A stretch of DNA of 64,000 nt from Flagellimonas yonaguniensis (GCF_029193885.1 NZ_JARFVB010000003.1:1-64000), one strand, 5' to 3'. Numbered from the stretch's first letter, positions 47,728-57,083 are shown. A program made the numbers and translations. Notes: generated by a model from the sequence alone, not told the origin.

Positions 47728-48360
47728 TTGAAAATACTACTCCACCCAACATATTTTCCAAGTATTGCCACTTTTGCGGCCATGGTTCAGCATGAGGTGG
47801 TGTGGGAGGAACATGATAACTTTCAAAAACAGACCTACCGAAACCGCTGCTATATTTCAACCGACAAGGGCAAGCACATGCTCAATATTCCCATACAACA
47901 CGTCGGAGGGAAAGAAGGACGTCAAAAATATGCCGATGTATCAACAGAGAACAGCTACAATTGGAAAAAAGAGCATTGGCGCACCTTGGAAACGGCATAC
48001 CGTACCTCTCCTTTTTTTGAGTTTTATGAGGATGAAATAAGACCGCTTTATGAAGGAAATGATGATTCCCTTTATGACTTCAATTTAAAAACCATTGAAA
48101 CAATTGCTGGTTGTGTTGGGATAGAAATTCCAAAGGAGAAAACCGAAGCATACGAAGTTGAGCCCATCTGTTGTTTTGATGCCCGATTTTTGGTGGAAGC
48201 AAAAAAAGAAAAAGATTGGGGCATTGATCCTTACACACAGGTTTTTGAAGAACGACATGGGTTTATCCCAAATTTAAGTGTACTGGACCTTTTGTTCAAC
48301 GAAGGAACCAACACACTCAGCTATCTGAAAAGTCTATCTTTGGATTTAAAACATGCTTAG
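47728..48360 (+). CDS. WbqC-family protein
   Basis: 210 residues. Family features: LLHPTYFPSIATFAAMVQ at the N-terminus and the QKQTYRNRCYIS and WRTLETAYRTSPFFEFY segments. WbqC-like proteins occur with glycan and lipoprotein genes but have no assigned reaction. The start appears to be TTG (47728), since the family motif begins three codons later and no ATG precedes it in frame. Overlaps the next gene by eight bases. Confidence 0.82.
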   Translation: MKILLHPTYFPSIATFAAMVQHEVVWEEHDNFQKQTYRNRCYISTDKGKHMLNIPIQHVGGKEGRQKYADVSTENSYNWKKEHWRTLETAYRTSPFFEFYEDEIRPLYEGNDDSLYDFNLKTIETIAGCVGIEIPKEKTEAYEVEPICCFDARFLVEAKKEKDWGIDPYTQVFEERHGFIPNLSVLDLLFNEGTNTLSYLKSLSLDLKHA

Positions 48361-48661
48361 GCACCTACTCCATTACGGCATACATTTTTTGGTTCCTATT
48401 TTGATAGCCTTTTGGTTTTTTAAGGATAACAGAATCAAAGTGGCACTGATATTATTGGCTGGGATCATCATCGACATAGATCACCTTTGGGCCACTCCTC
48501 TCTACGACCCGAATCGATGCAGTATTGGATTTCATGTGCTGCACAGCTACTGGGCGATAGCCATTTATTGCATATTACCTTTTTTCAGACCGACAAGGAT
48601 TATCGGATTAGCCTTGATCATCCACATCATTGCGGACATATTGGATTGCTTATTGATGTGA
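48353..48661 (+). CDS. DUF6122 small membrane protein
   Basis: 102 residues, almost wholly hydrophobic with three to four helices. The motif DIDHLWATPLYDP plus two HVLHS/HYGIHF histidine pairs suggest a metal-dependent hydrolase-like membrane fold, seen in DUF6122 and related families. No function known. Its end overlaps the convergent phosphatase-family gene by 12 bases. Confidence 0.7.
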   Translation: MLRHLLHYGIHFLVPILIAFWFFKDNRIKVALILLAGIIIDIDHLWATPLYDPNRCSIGFHVLHSYWAIAIYCILPFFRPTRIIGLALIIHIIADILDCLLM

Positions 48662-49696
48662 GTTCAACCGCAATGTGGCCATCACAGGGTAATGATCGGA
48701 CAGTCGCTCGTTAAAATTTTGATGGGAAAGCACTTCAAAATTCTCGTCTGCCAGTATATAATCGATACGTAGAGGGAATTTCAACAAGTCATACGAACGA
48801 CCAAAACCTTTCCCTTTTTCGAGAAAAGAGTCGCTCATATTCCCTTTGATTATATTATAGACATTGGAATATTGTGTATTGTTAAAATCCCCGACCACAA
48901 CCTTTTTATTGCTCGTTGCTTCCATATTCTCCCTTATCAGGTTGGCTTGCTCGTACTGTTTCAGCATAACATTTCTTGTTCTTTGGAAAAGCTTGGTGCC
49001 CCCACCATGTTGGATGGTGTTCAAACCCGGGACTATCCGAAACGACTGCAGGTGCAAATTATAGACCCGAACCGTGTCCTTGTTTATCAAAATATCCGCA
49101 TAAATAGCATTGTTTGAGCTTTGAGGGAATGGTATGGAATCTATTTTTAAAATAGGGTACTTGGAATAAATTGCCTGAATTACTTTTTCCCTATGCCTTC
49201 CAAATGTAAAATCAACAAACTTATATTTATATTGAGATAGCGCTTCATTACGCTTCATTGCATAATAAGCCTCCTGAAAGCAAATAATATCGGGGTCTTG
49301 CTCAGATACGAACCCATAGATCTTGCTTTCCACACCATCCTCATCCAATTGCCTAAATGCATTAAAGCCTCTTGTATTGAATGACATTATTGATAAAACC
49401 CCTTCTTTTTCATCTACATTTTCACTTAAAGAAAACTGGTAGAAAGGCCCTAAAAGCAAATACCACAAAACCAATAGCGACCCAGACAAGAAAAAGTTTC
49501 TCTTTCGTTTCCATAACCAATAAAAAACAAAAATCAAATTCACGATTACCGTGAAAGGAACAACCAGACTAAGAACGGAAAGCGAGGATATCAATTTTGT
49601 GGGCACAAAAGGTACAAGCAAAGAAACAGCCAACACCAAAGCCACCAATGTGTTTAGAAAAAAGATAATCTTATCAAAAAATGAGAGGTTCTTCAC
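48650..49696 (-). CDS. Membrane-anchored endonuclease/exonuclease/phosphatase-family protein
   Basis: 348 residues: three N-terminal membrane helices (~1-90), then an EEP domain with LSIMSFNTRGFNAF, DIICFQEAYY (catalytic Glu), VVVGDFNNTQ and the terminal SDHYPVMATL. The active site likely faces the periplasm. Substrate unknown. Lies three bases from a rhomboid gene, in the rhomboid-rhomboid-mutL run. Confidence 0.88.
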   Translation of the reverse strand: MKNLSFFDKIIFFLNTLVALVLAVSLLVPFVPTKLISSLSVLSLVVPFTVIVNLIFVFYWLWKRKRNFFLSGSLLVLWYLLLGPFYQFSLSENVDEKEGVLSIMSFNTRGFNAFRQLDEDGVESKIYGFVSEQDPDIICFQEAYYAMKRNEALSQYKYKFVDFTFGRHREKVIQAIYSKYPILKIDSIPFPQSSNNAIYADILINKDTVRVYNLHLQSFRIVPGLNTIQHGGGTKLFQRTRNVMLKQYEQANLIRENMEATSNKKVVVGDFNNTQYSNVYNIIKGNMSDSFLEKGKGFGRSYDLLKFPLRIDYILADENFEVLSHQNFNERLSDHYPVMATLRLNSHQ

Positions 49697-49699
49697 GTA

Positions 49700-50563
49700 T
49701 CAGTCTTCCTTACCTGCCTTAAACAAAAAGTCCTTTTCCTCTTTGGATAAGCTTTCGTACCCCGATTTGCTGATTTTATCCAAAATGGAATCTATCCTTT
49801 TTTGCTTGACCTGTTTATCATAATCCGCTTTGCTGTTTGAAGCAGTTTTTTTCTTATATACGGTTTTCAAAGGCGCCTTCTTCACTTTTGGCTTGAAAAT
49901 ACCTGCAATGGCATTCCTCAATTTAGTAAAGCCAGAACCTATATCATTGCCTTTGAACAACTGACGGGCATACATATATCCTAAAAATGCACCACCCAAG
50001 TGCGCCATACCTCCACCAATATTGTCTCCCATTCCTATCATCACCAAATCCTTGACCACCAAAGCAACTCCAATATACCATAGTTTGATATTGAAGAAAA
50101 TAACACGGACCTCTTGGTTGGGAATATAAGTACAAACAAAAATAAGCACCGCATTCACTCCCGCAGATGCTCCAATCAATGCGGTATTGGAATTGACCAG
50201 GGTAGGGAATACGTTATAACTTAGCAGGAACACCAACCCACCCAACATCAAACCTAAAAAGTAAACGTTGATGAACCGTTGGGAATCAAAGAGGTTTAAG
50301 AAAATACGACTGGCAAAATAGAGCACTAGCATATTCCAGAAAATATGACCAAATCCTGCATGGAAAAACGAATACGTGACCAGTGACCAAGGCTGGGCCA
50401 AAAACTCAAAAAAATCCTTTGGCAAATGGAACCAATGGGAAAACGACTGCCCTAGCAATGCCCCAGATAGTCCATTAACCAGGAAAATAAGTACATTGAT
50501 GGCAATCAGCTTTTCGGCTATGCTAAGCCTTGCAAATTGATATCGAAGTCCTCCGTTCATCAT
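49700..50563 (-). CDS. Rhomboid-family intramembrane serine protease with C-terminal extension
   Basis: 287 residues. Six-helix rhomboid core with FHAGFGHIFWNML, the catalytic Ser in IGASAGVNAVL and His in GGGMAHLGGAFLGY. After ~residue 200 a basic cytosolic tail ends in a conserved helical unit (RIDSILDKISKSGYESLS, then KEEKDFLF). Second of two rhomboids in tandem, three bases after the first. Confidence 0.9.
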   Translation of the reverse strand: MMNGGLRYQFARLSIAEKLIAINVLIFLVNGLSGALLGQSFSHWFHLPKDFFEFLAQPWSLVTYSFFHAGFGHIFWNMLVLYFASRIFLNLFDSQRFINVYFLGLMLGGLVFLLSYNVFPTLVNSNTALIGASAGVNAVLIFVCTYIPNQEVRVIFFNIKLWYIGVALVVKDLVMIGMGDNIGGGMAHLGGAFLGYMYARQLFKGNDIGSGFTKLRNAIAGIFKPKVKKAPLKTVYKKKTASNSKADYDKQVKQKRIDSILDKISKSGYESLSKEEKDFLFKAGKED

Positions 50564-50566
50564 AAA

Positions 50567-51301
50567 TTAATCCCACCGATTATTATTGAACTGGTTCTTT
50601 TTCCAGTACCACATCATTATAAATCCTATCAACGCACCTCCTATGTGGGCAAAATGCGCCACTCCAGTATTCACGTTTCCAATTCCGAAAATCAAATCGA
50701 TTCCAATTAGAATGGGCACAAAATACTTTGCCTTAATCGGTACGGGCAAAAATATGAGCATCAACTTGGCCTCCGAATACATAAAGGCAAAGGCCACCAA
50801 AATACCATAGATAGCTCCGGATGCTCCCACCGCAGGGGTGTTAAATGCAGTCAGCATGCTGTCGATTATTCCTTTTCCTGCAATATCGTACCAACCTGGA
50901 CTATACTGTCCATTGGCCAAAATATCCAAAACCTGTGTACGGGCAATGCCTGCTCCTTCCAAAGCACTCATTCCTTCGTTAAACAGAAAATAATTGACCC
51001 CAGTGTGCAGGGCAGCTGAACCCAAACCAGCCGAAAAGTAGAAAAACAGGAACTTGTTCTTTCCCCAAATCCGCTCCAAAGGGGTTCCAAAGGCCCAAAG
51101 TGCATACATGTTGAACAGAATATGCATCAGGTTGCCGTGCATAAACATATGGGAAACCACCTGCCACCATTCAAAATTTGGATTTTTGGGAAACCAGAGA
51201 GACATCCACTGATACATCTGGTCTCCATATAATTGTGTGGCAAAAAATAAGATCACGTTAATGATCAATATATGCTTTACTGCCTCGGTCATTCTACCCA
51301 T
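50567..51301 (-). CDS. Rhomboid-family intramembrane serine protease
   Basis: 244 residues. Rhomboid motifs HMFMHGNLMHILFNMYALW, the Ser in AVGASGAIYGIL and His in GVAHFAHIGGALIGF are complete. A loop of ~45 residues between helices is longer than in the E. coli enzyme. Starts one base after the mutL stop; co-transcription with mutL is likely. Confidence 0.92.
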   Translation of the reverse strand: MGRMTEAVKHILIINVILFFATQLYGDQMYQWMSLWFPKNPNFEWWQVVSHMFMHGNLMHILFNMYALWAFGTPLERIWGKNKFLFFYFSAGLGSAALHTGVNYFLFNEGMSALEGAGIARTQVLDILANGQYSPGWYDIAGKGIIDSMLTAFNTPAVGASGAIYGILVAFAFMYSEAKLMLIFLPVPIKAKYFVPILIGIDLIFGIGNVNTGVAHFAHIGGALIGFIMMWYWKKNQFNNNRWD

Positions 51302-53152
51302 CTAGTTGAATTTTTTATCAATATCCCCTTCGGAGATAATGGTGTATGTTATTTTTTGAAAAGGGCTCAAATTGGGTTCCTTGCACGCAAAAAGGTTGTT
51401 TACCAACATCAATTGCGACTCAGAGTCCAGCACATCCCCCGTTCGCACCGCAAGATTCCTACTCAATGCCTTGGCCAACATTTCAGCCTGCGAAATGGAA
51501 CCATTGGCGTATCCCTCCATATAATCTGCAATCAACCGGTCCAATACCGTGCCAATCCCACTTTCGGGAACCATCATGGGCACGCCTGTCACTTTTACAG
51601 TTTCTTCTTCCAAGCTCTCGAACACAAACCCAATGTTTGTCAGGCTTTCTTGGATTTCCTTGAGCACGGACAACTCCTGTTTATTGAAGGTCAATTCCAA
51701 AGGAAAGAGCAACTGCTGGCTTACCCCTTCTTTCACGGTAATCTCACCCAAAAACTTTTCAAAAAGAATCCGCTCGTGGGCTCTATTTTGATGGATGACC
51801 AACATTCCCGACTTAACCGTGCTTACCACATATTTGCGTCGCAACTGAAACGTACTGGCCAAATGCTCCTCGGCCTCTTTTCCCGAATACAAGGTACCCT
51901 GTTCCTCGCTTTCGGACTCAATGACCACACTACTGAACTCTTGATGATCATTTTGGTTCCCAAGACCTTCATACAAGTCTTCCCAACCTTTGGTGCTTTG
52001 TTTATGGAAATTACCACTCGAACTGCTTTTTTTGGCCATTGATTCTTCAAATGGATTAAATGTAGCATCTACGGTAACCTTCGGAATCACGGCCCCTTTC
52101 TCTTTGTAGGAATAAGGTGTGTCCAAATTTGGGTCATGGTCAAAATCCAAAACGGGAGCCACATTGAACTGTCCCAAACTATGCTTTATCGTTGACCTTA
52201 AAATGGCATAAAGCGTATTCTCGTCATCAAACTTCACCTCGGTTTTGGTTGGATGAATATTGATATCGATGGAGGACGGGTCCACATCCAAAAACAAAAA
52301 ATAACCTGGATAGGTATCGGATTTGATCAAACCTTCAAAAGCAGCAACCACGGCATGGTGCAAATACGGACTTTTGATATATCGGTCATTGGCGAAAAAG
52401 AACTGCTCTCCCCTGCTCTTTTTGGCAAACTCGGGCTTACAGATGAAACCGGACACCTTTACCACTTCGGTCTCTTCATTCACGGGCACCAAACGGTGCT
52501 CCATTTTACTTCCGAAGATGTGCACGATTCGCTGACGATGTTTTGTGCCGGGCAGATTGAATATCTCCGAACCGTTGTTATAAAAATGAAATTCAACATT
52601 CGGATGCACCATTGCCACACGATGAAACTCATCGGTAATGTGACGAAGCTCCACTTGGTTGGACTTTAAAAAGTTGCGTCTTGCTGGAATATTGAAAAAT
52701 AGATTTTTTACGGATATGGATGTTCCCTTCGGAGTGGCCACAACTTCTTGGGATACGATTTTACTTCCCTCGATTTTTAAATGGGTCCCGACTTCGTTGT
52801 CAGTAGTACGTGTTTGCATGTCCACATGGGCAATGGCAGCGATGGATGCCAAGGCTTCCCCACGGAAACCTTTGGTTTCCAAATTGAACAGATCCTGTGC
52901 TGATGATATTTTGGAAGTGGCGTGGCGCTCAAAAGACAAACGTGCATCCGTCTCGCTCATACCCACACCATCATCGACCACTTGAATAAGGGTTTTGCCC
53001 CCATCCTTTATAATGAGCTTAATGGAGGTAGCACCGGCATCAATGGCATTTTCCATCAGTTCCTTTACTACGGAAGCGGGTCGTTGGACCACCTCCCCTG
53101 CTGCTATTTGATTAGCGACATGGTCCGGTAAAAGTTTAATGATATCCGCCAT
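51302..53152 (-). CDS. mutL: DNA mismatch repair protein MutL
   Basis: 616 residues. The GHKL ATPase domain is standard: IAAGEVVQRPASVVKELMENAIDAGA, DDGVGM, TKGFRGEALASIAA. The C-terminal dimer domain carries HQNRAHERILFE (~453-464) where nuclease-active MutL has DQHAxxERxxYE; Asp and the first His of that motif are replaced by His and Asn. The nuclease activity may therefore be absent or altered. One base overlaps the next upstream small gene. Confidence 0.95.
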   Translation of the reverse strand: MADIIKLLPDHVANQIAAGEVVQRPASVVKELMENAIDAGATSIKLIIKDGGKTLIQVVDDGVGMSETDARLSFERHATSKISSAQDLFNLETKGFRGEALASIAAIAHVDMQTRTTDNEVGTHLKIEGSKIVSQEVVATPKGTSISVKNLFFNIPARRNFLKSNQVELRHITDEFHRVAMVHPNVEFHFYNNGSEIFNLPGTKHRQRIVHIFGSKMEHRLVPVNEETEVVKVSGFICKPEFAKKSRGEQFFFANDRYIKSPYLHHAVVAAFEGLIKSDTYPGYFLFLDVDPSSIDINIHPTKTEVKFDDENTLYAILRSTIKHSLGQFNVAPVLDFDHDPNLDTPYSYKEKGAVIPKVTVDATFNPFEESMAKKSSSSGNFHKQSTKGWEDLYEGLGNQNDHQEFSSVVIESESEEQGTLYSGKEAEEHLASTFQLRRKYVVSTVKSGMLVIHQNRAHERILFEKFLGEITVKEGVSQQLLFPLELTFNKQELSVLKEIQESLTNIGFVFESLEEETVKVTGVPMMVPESGIGTVLDRLIADYMEGYANGSISQAEMLAKALSRNLAVRTGDVLDSESQLMLVNNLFACKEPNLSPFQKITYTIISEGDIDKKFN

Positions 53153-53436
53153 TATGGATTTAGGAATATTGATAGATCAAAATCGATGATAAACAGGAAC
53201 AGCAACACCAAAACGGCCACAATAATCCAAAAACGAAGCTTTAAATTTTTATCCCCTTCGGTCTGAAGATCATCCATTGCCGAGGTAAACTTGTTCTTTA
53301 GCCCCTTGGTAGAATGCGCCGTGGTCCTAAATTGATCTAGTTTGTGCTCAATTTTATAAGGATTCCCCTCTCCCTTGTAATATCTAGGGGAGTAATCGAA
53401 GCTCTTGTTTTTCCTAAGTTTTAAAGGGTTTCGCAT
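53152..53436 (-). CDS. Small membrane protein of unknown function
   Basis: 94 residues: basic, polar N-terminal ~65 residues (KLRKNKSFDYSPRYYKGEGNP) then one C-terminal membrane helix (FWIIVAVLVLLFLFIIDF). Similar proteins in this group are sometimes labelled riboflavin synthase subunit beta, which the sequence does not support. Overlaps the mutL start by one base, suggesting an operon. Confidence 0.7.
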   Translation of the reverse strand: MRNPLKLRKNKSFDYSPRYYKGEGNPYKIEHKLDQFRTTAHSTKGLKNKFTSAMDDLQTEGDKNLKLRFWIIVAVLVLLFLFIIDFDLSIFLNP

Positions 53437-53476
53437 GATATCCTTATCGCTGTAACCTCAAAGGTACTCAAAATAG

Positions 53477-53501
53477 AAAAAAAGGGTTGGGCGATCGTCC
53501 C
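53477..53501 (-). terminator. Weak hairpin and T-run between ribH and the small membrane gene
   Basis: Minus strand GGGACGATCGCCC is a short near-palindrome followed, after five bases, by seven T. It could end the ribH transcript. Confidence 0.3.
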
Positions 53502-53614
53502 AAAAAATGTTAACAACCTATGGATGGATAATTGAATCGCTCGCTTACTGGATTATTGGAATAACTGAATTTGAACTTGGTCTTGTGATTGAGCTTGATT
53601 TTGACTCTTGAGCT

Positions 53615-54097
53615 TTACTTGCCCAATACCGCCATTTGGATGGCGACGATGCCGGCTTCGGTTCCCTTATTGCCGTGCTTGCCCCCGCTCCTGGCTCTGG
53701 ACTGGTCAATAGTATCATCCGTCAACACACAGAAAATCACGGGAACATCATAAGCGACATTCAGGTCCTTGATGCCTTGGGCCGTTGCACTGCATACAAA
53801 ATCAAAATGACTGGTTTCCCCACGGATAACACTACCGATGGCAACTATGGCATCTACTTTTTCTGTTTGAATCATCTTTTTGCAACCGAAAGTCAGTTCA
53901 AAACTTCCGGGAACGTTCCAGCGAATCAAATTTTCAGGGAGTGCCCCACAATCCAAAAGGGCTTCTTCAGCACCTTGATACAGCGCTTCGGTTATTTCAT
54001 CGTTCCATTCAGAAACAACAATCCCAAACCGAAGGTCCTTCGCGTTTGGGATTTTGTTTTTATCGTAAACGGATAAGTTTTTGTTCTCTGTGGCCAT
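53615..54097 (-). CDS. ribH: 6,7-dimethyl-8-ribityllumazine synthase
   Basis: 160 residues with family segments VSEWNDEITEAL, VPGSFELTFGCKKM, AIGSVIRGETSHFDFVCSA and GIKDLNVAYDVPVIFCVLT, the catalytic His in ETSHFDF. It makes the riboflavin precursor lumazine. It begins three bases after the TPR gene. Confidence 0.96.
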   Translation of the reverse strand: MATENKNLSVYDKNKIPNAKDLRFGIVVSEWNDEITEALYQGAEEALLDCGALPENLIRWNVPGSFELTFGCKKMIQTEKVDAIVAIGSVIRGETSHFDFVCSATAQGIKDLNVAYDVPVIFCVLTDDTIDQSRARSGGKHGNKGTEAGIVAIQMAVLGK

Positions 54098-54100
54098 CTT

Positions 54101-54862
54101 TTAGTTTTGCGCCAACCCTACAAGAGCGTCAACACCGTTGGCTTCCTGAGAGTTAGGGTATTCTTCCTTGATTCTTTCGAAATAACCCAAAGCCTTGCTT
54201 TTTTCGCCGAGGTTCAATGCAACCACACCTGCTTTGTGCAAAAATCGTGGCGCCGTAAACTCGTTATTGCTATGTGCAATGGCTTTTTCGTAGTAATCCA
54301 AGGCATCCTCAGGCTGATTCAGCTGGGAAAAAGCATCCCCAATCCCACCTTTGGCCATAGCTCCCATAATATCATCATCAGAAGAAAAATCTTCCAAGTA
54401 AGAAACTGCCTGATCATATTGTTTTAGATTCAAATACGTCATGCCAGCGGAATACTTGGCCAAGTTAGCTGCTTTGGTACCACTGTACTCCTCGATAATG
54501 TCCAAGAAACCATATTTACCTTGAGCACCGTTCAAGGCCAAGGTAAACAACGAATCCTTCTCGGTTTCGCTTGCCAAAGCTTGATCAAAATATTGTTGTG
54601 GGTAAAAAAGTTCGTTTGCTGCAGAAGCTTCTTTAGGATTTTGGATGAATTGGTGGTATCCCAAATAGGCCAAAACACCTACGGCGATTACCCCAATAAC
54701 GCCCAAAATGTAGTTTTGGTTCTTCTGAACCCACTCTTCGGTCTTGGAGGCACCCTCGTCCAAAGTATTGAAAACTTCAGCCGTTGTGCTGTCGTGTTCC
54801 TCTATCTGAGCTTCTTCCTCTTTATTTTTTGGCTTAAAGCCTCTCTTCTTGTATGTTGCCAT
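54101..54862 (-). CDS. Tetratricopeptide-repeat membrane protein
   Basis: 253 residues: charged N-terminus, one helix (YILGVIGVIAVGVLAYLGYHQF, split ~45-66), then several TPRs (AKYSAGMTYLNLKQYDQAVSYL, GDAFSQLNQPEDALDYYEKAI, FLHKAGVVALNLGEKSKALGYF). It resembles YfgM/ancillary Sec-linked TPR proteins in layout. Expected role is as a periplasmic scaffold; specific partner unknown. Confidence 0.82.
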   Translation of the reverse strand: MATYKKRGFKPKNKEEEAQIEEHDSTTAEVFNTLDEGASKTEEWVQKNQNYILGVIGVIAVGVLAYLGYHQFIQNPKEASAANELFYPQQYFDQALASETEKDSLFTLALNGAQGKYGFLDIIEEYSGTKAANLAKYSAGMTYLNLKQYDQAVSYLEDFSSDDDIMGAMAKGGIGDAFSQLNQPEDALDYYEKAIAHSNNEFTAPRFLHKAGVVALNLGEKSKALGYFERIKEEYPNSQEANGVDALVGLAQN

Positions 54863-54882
54863 CCGTCATTTAATTGGTCGCG

Positions 54883-54910
54883 CAAAAATAAAGTTTTTAT
54901 CCAAAACCAA
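54883..54910 (-). promoter_or_regulatory. Promoter of the TPR-ribH genes
   Basis: Minus strand: -7 TATTTTTG at 54890-54883 and a TTG at 54910-54908, 17 bases apart. It ends 20 bases before the ATG. Confidence 0.5.
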
Positions 54911-54989
54911 AAGGTAATTTATTCGTTATTTTTGGATTCCCCTTTTTGAAGGGCCACCTTTTAATTCCAAACCGTTTCTCTGATTTTTT

Positions 54990-56069
54990 ATGTTTTTAAG
55001 GCATTTATCTTTAGTCAATTACAAAAACTTTGATTCCAAGACCTTGGAATTCGACCCTGTGATCAACTGTTTGGTAGGTGATAACGGAGTGGGAAAGACC
55101 AATGTTTTGGACTCCATTTACCACCTGTGCTTTGGCAAAAGCTACTTTAATCCCGTGTCCACACAAAACATAAAACACGGCACCGATTTTTTCGTGGTCG
55201 AAGGGGAGTTTGAGAAAAACGAAAGAACTGAAAAAATACTGTGTTCCTTTAAAAAAAGCACCAAAAAAGTGATCAAGCGCAATGGAAAGCCCTATGAAAA
55301 ATTTTCCGAGCATATTGGTTTTTTACCCTTGGTGATCATTTCGCCATCGGATCGTGATTTAATATTAGAGGGAAGTGACACCCGAAGAAAGTTTATGGAT
55401 GGGGTTATCTCACAATCGGACAAGGTGTATCTGCAAAACCTCATCAAATACAACAAGGTGGTATCGCAGCGGAACTCACTTTTAAAGTATTTTGTGGCCA
55501 ATCGCACTTTTGACCCCGATACCTTGAGCATTTACAACGATCAGATGAACACCCTGGGAACAGCAATTCATCAAAAAAGAGTAGAGTTCATTGATTCTTT
55601 TCTTCCCATTTTCAAGGAGCAGTATCACAACATCTCCGAAAAAGATGAGCAAATCGACCTCTCTTATGAAAGTCAATTGAGTGATGACAATTTGCTAAAT
55701 CTTTTGAAAAACAATATTGAGAAAGACCGTGCCCTGCAATATACTTCGGTAGGGGTACACAAGGACGATCTGAGCTTTACGATTGCGGGCCACCCCATTA
55801 AAAAATTCGGGAGCCAAGGGCAACAAAAATCATTCTTGATCGCCTTGAAACTGGCACAGTTTCATTTCATCAAACAATTGGCCGACACCACTCCCATTTT
55901 ATTATTGGATGATATTTTTGACAAGCTGGACGAAAACAGGGTGTCCCATATTGTCGGGCTGGTCAAGGATGATAATTTTGGCCAGATCTTTATCAGCGAC
56001 ACACACGCCGACCGAACGGAAAATGTGGTCAAGAACATCCATCAGAGTTATAAAATATTTACCTTGTAG
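54990..56069 (+). CDS. recF: DNA replication and repair protein RecF
   Basis: 359 residues: Walker [20 protein letters not shown] at ~30-48, signature [16 protein letters not shown], Walker [13 protein letters not shown]. It loads RecA at gaps with RecO and RecR. A TATTTTTG at 54927-54934 is a possible -7 element. Followed by a lipoprotein gene four bases later. Confidence 0.96.
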   Translation: MFLRHLSLVNYKNFDSKTLEFDPVINCLVGDNGVGKTNVLDSIYHLCFGKSYFNPVSTQNIKHGTDFFVVEGEFEKNERTEKILCSFKKSTKKVIKRNGKPYEKFSEHIGFLPLVIISPSDRDLILEGSDTRRKFMDGVISQSDKVYLQNLIKYNKVVSQRNSLLKYFVANRTFDPDTLSIYNDQMNTLGTAIHQKRVEFIDSFLPIFKEQYHNISEKDEQIDLSYESQLSDDNLLNLLKNNIEKDRALQYTSVGVHKDDLSFTIAGHPIKKFGSQGQQKSFLIALKLAQFHFIKQLADTTPILLLDDIFDKLDENRVSHIVGLVKDDNFGQIFISDTHADRTENVVKNIHQSYKIFTL

Positions 56070-56073
56070 CATC

Positions 56074-56496
56074 ATGAAACGCATCCTTCCCTTTTTATTG
56101 ATTTTACTGTTCTGGAGCTGTGGCGATTCATCCATAAATGAAAAAGATTTAGATTACTTGAACGGTTATTGGGAGATATCGGAGGTAGAATTCCCTGATG
56201 GTTCCATCAAGGAATATGGGATGAACACAAGCATCGATTTCATTCAGTTGAAGGGAAACAAAGGGTACCGAAAAAAGATGAAACCCCAGTTTGATGGTTC
56301 ATACGACACCTCCAAAGATGTGGAGGATTTTGAAGTATCAGAAATCAATGAAACCTTTACCCTTCGTTATAAAAATGAGTTCAGCGAATGGGAGGAAAAA
56401 CTGGTGCAGTTGGATTCTGTCTCGTTTTCAGTCATCAACCAAGAAGGCGTCACATACAAATACAAGCGTTTTGAACCCATAAAAATCCCACAGTAA
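56074..56496 (+). CDS. Lipocalin-like lipoprotein
   Basis: 140 residues: a lipoprotein signal (LLILLFWSCGD) and a small beta-rich domain with LNGYWEISEVEFPDG near the start, as in lipocalin-like Bacteroidota lipoproteins. The ATG at 56074 follows recF; the longer frame from 55909 only mirrors recF. Function unknown. Confidence 0.78.
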   Translation: MKRILPFLLILLFWSCGDSSINEKDLDYLNGYWEISEVEFPDGSIKEYGMNTSIDFIQLKGNKGYRKKMKPQFDGSYDTSKDVEDFEVSEINETFTLRYKNEFSEWEEKLVQLDSVSFSVINQEGVTYKYKRFEPIKIPQ

Positions 56497-56792
56497 TGGC
56501 CAAAAGACACAGCTCCCACATTCCGTTGAGCGAAGCGCTGAGCGAATTTATCCAAGAAAACAAGCTCCAAAAAGGCATGGATAAGGTAGATGCCAGGGAG
56601 GCTTGGGTTAAATTGATGGGCAATGGAGTAAACAATTACACATCGGCCGTTGAACTCAAAAACGAGACGCTCTATGTTTCTCTTTCCTCTTCGGTATTGC
56701 GAGAGGAATTGAGTTTGGGCAAAACCAAGATCATCAAAATGATCAATGAGGAATTGGGCAAGGAATTGGTAAAGAAATTGGTGTTGCGATAA
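56496..56792 (+). CDS. DUF721/DciA-like protein
   Basis: 98 residues with the DUF721 core: IPLSEALSEFIQENKLQ, AREAWVKLMGNGVNNYT, LYVSLSSSVLREELSLGKTKI and a terminal VKKLVLR. DUF721 is the DciA family, which helps load the replicative helicase in bacteria without DnaC. Overlap of one base (TAATG) with the lipoprotein stop, and recF just upstream, fit a replication role; whether this short form is a true DciA is uncertain. Confidence 0.8.
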   Translation: MAKRHSSHIPLSEALSEFIQENKLQKGMDKVDAREAWVKLMGNGVNNYTSAVELKNETLYVSLSSSVLREELSLGKTKIIKMINEELGKELVKKLVLR

Positions 56793-56801
56793 CTCGACAT
56801 C

Positions 56802-56844
56802 ATGCTGAACTTGCCTGCCTGCCGGCAAAGGCAGGTTTCAGCAT
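56802..56844. repeat. REP-like hairpin repeat (CCTGCC core)
   Basis: ATGCTGAAC and GTTTCAGCAT form outer arms, and CCTGCC/GGCAGG form an inner stem with CCGGC between. It lies right after the DUF721 gene and could end its transcript, though it has no T-run. Confidence 0.55.
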
Positions 56845-56910
56845 CTCATCAATAATTGGTTGGATACCATTTGACACAAATTCAACGAATGGCTGCGAAT
56901 ACCTTTCCTG

Positions 56911-57039
56911 GTCATTCTGAGCTGGTACGCTGAACAGAATCGAAGTGAAGCGAAGAATCTTTGATCTTGAACTTAAATCCCTCCCTTTTATTAGTTTTTG
57001 AAAAAGAGATTCTTCAGTCGCATGCTCCTTCAGAATGAC
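56911..57039. repeat. Long imperfect palindrome (MITE- or REP-pair-like)
   Basis: GTCATTCTGA at 56911-56920 is mirrored by TCAGAATGAC at 57030-57039, and GAAGAATCT at 56952-56960 by AGATTCTTC at 57007-57015. Both pairs are exact and nested. The 129-base unit carries no gene. With the preceding hairpin it fills most of the 346-base gap 56793-57138. Confidence 0.7.
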
Positions 57040-57083
57040 AAATCTGCAAAACCATTGCTGAGATTCCGCAACAAGTGCGGAAC

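Noticed and set aside
53152..53436. Riboflavin synthase subunit beta
   Set aside because: The 94-residue protein is a basic tail plus one membrane helix; true lumazine synthase is the separate gene at 53615-54097.
55909..56073. N-terminal extension of the lipocalin-like gene
   Set aside because: It is the recF sequence read in another frame; the lipoprotein signal starts at 56074.
57065..57082. TTCCGCA/TGCGGAA hairpin as a separate element
   Set aside because: It follows the ndk terminator directly and has no T-run; more likely a second part of the same terminator region.
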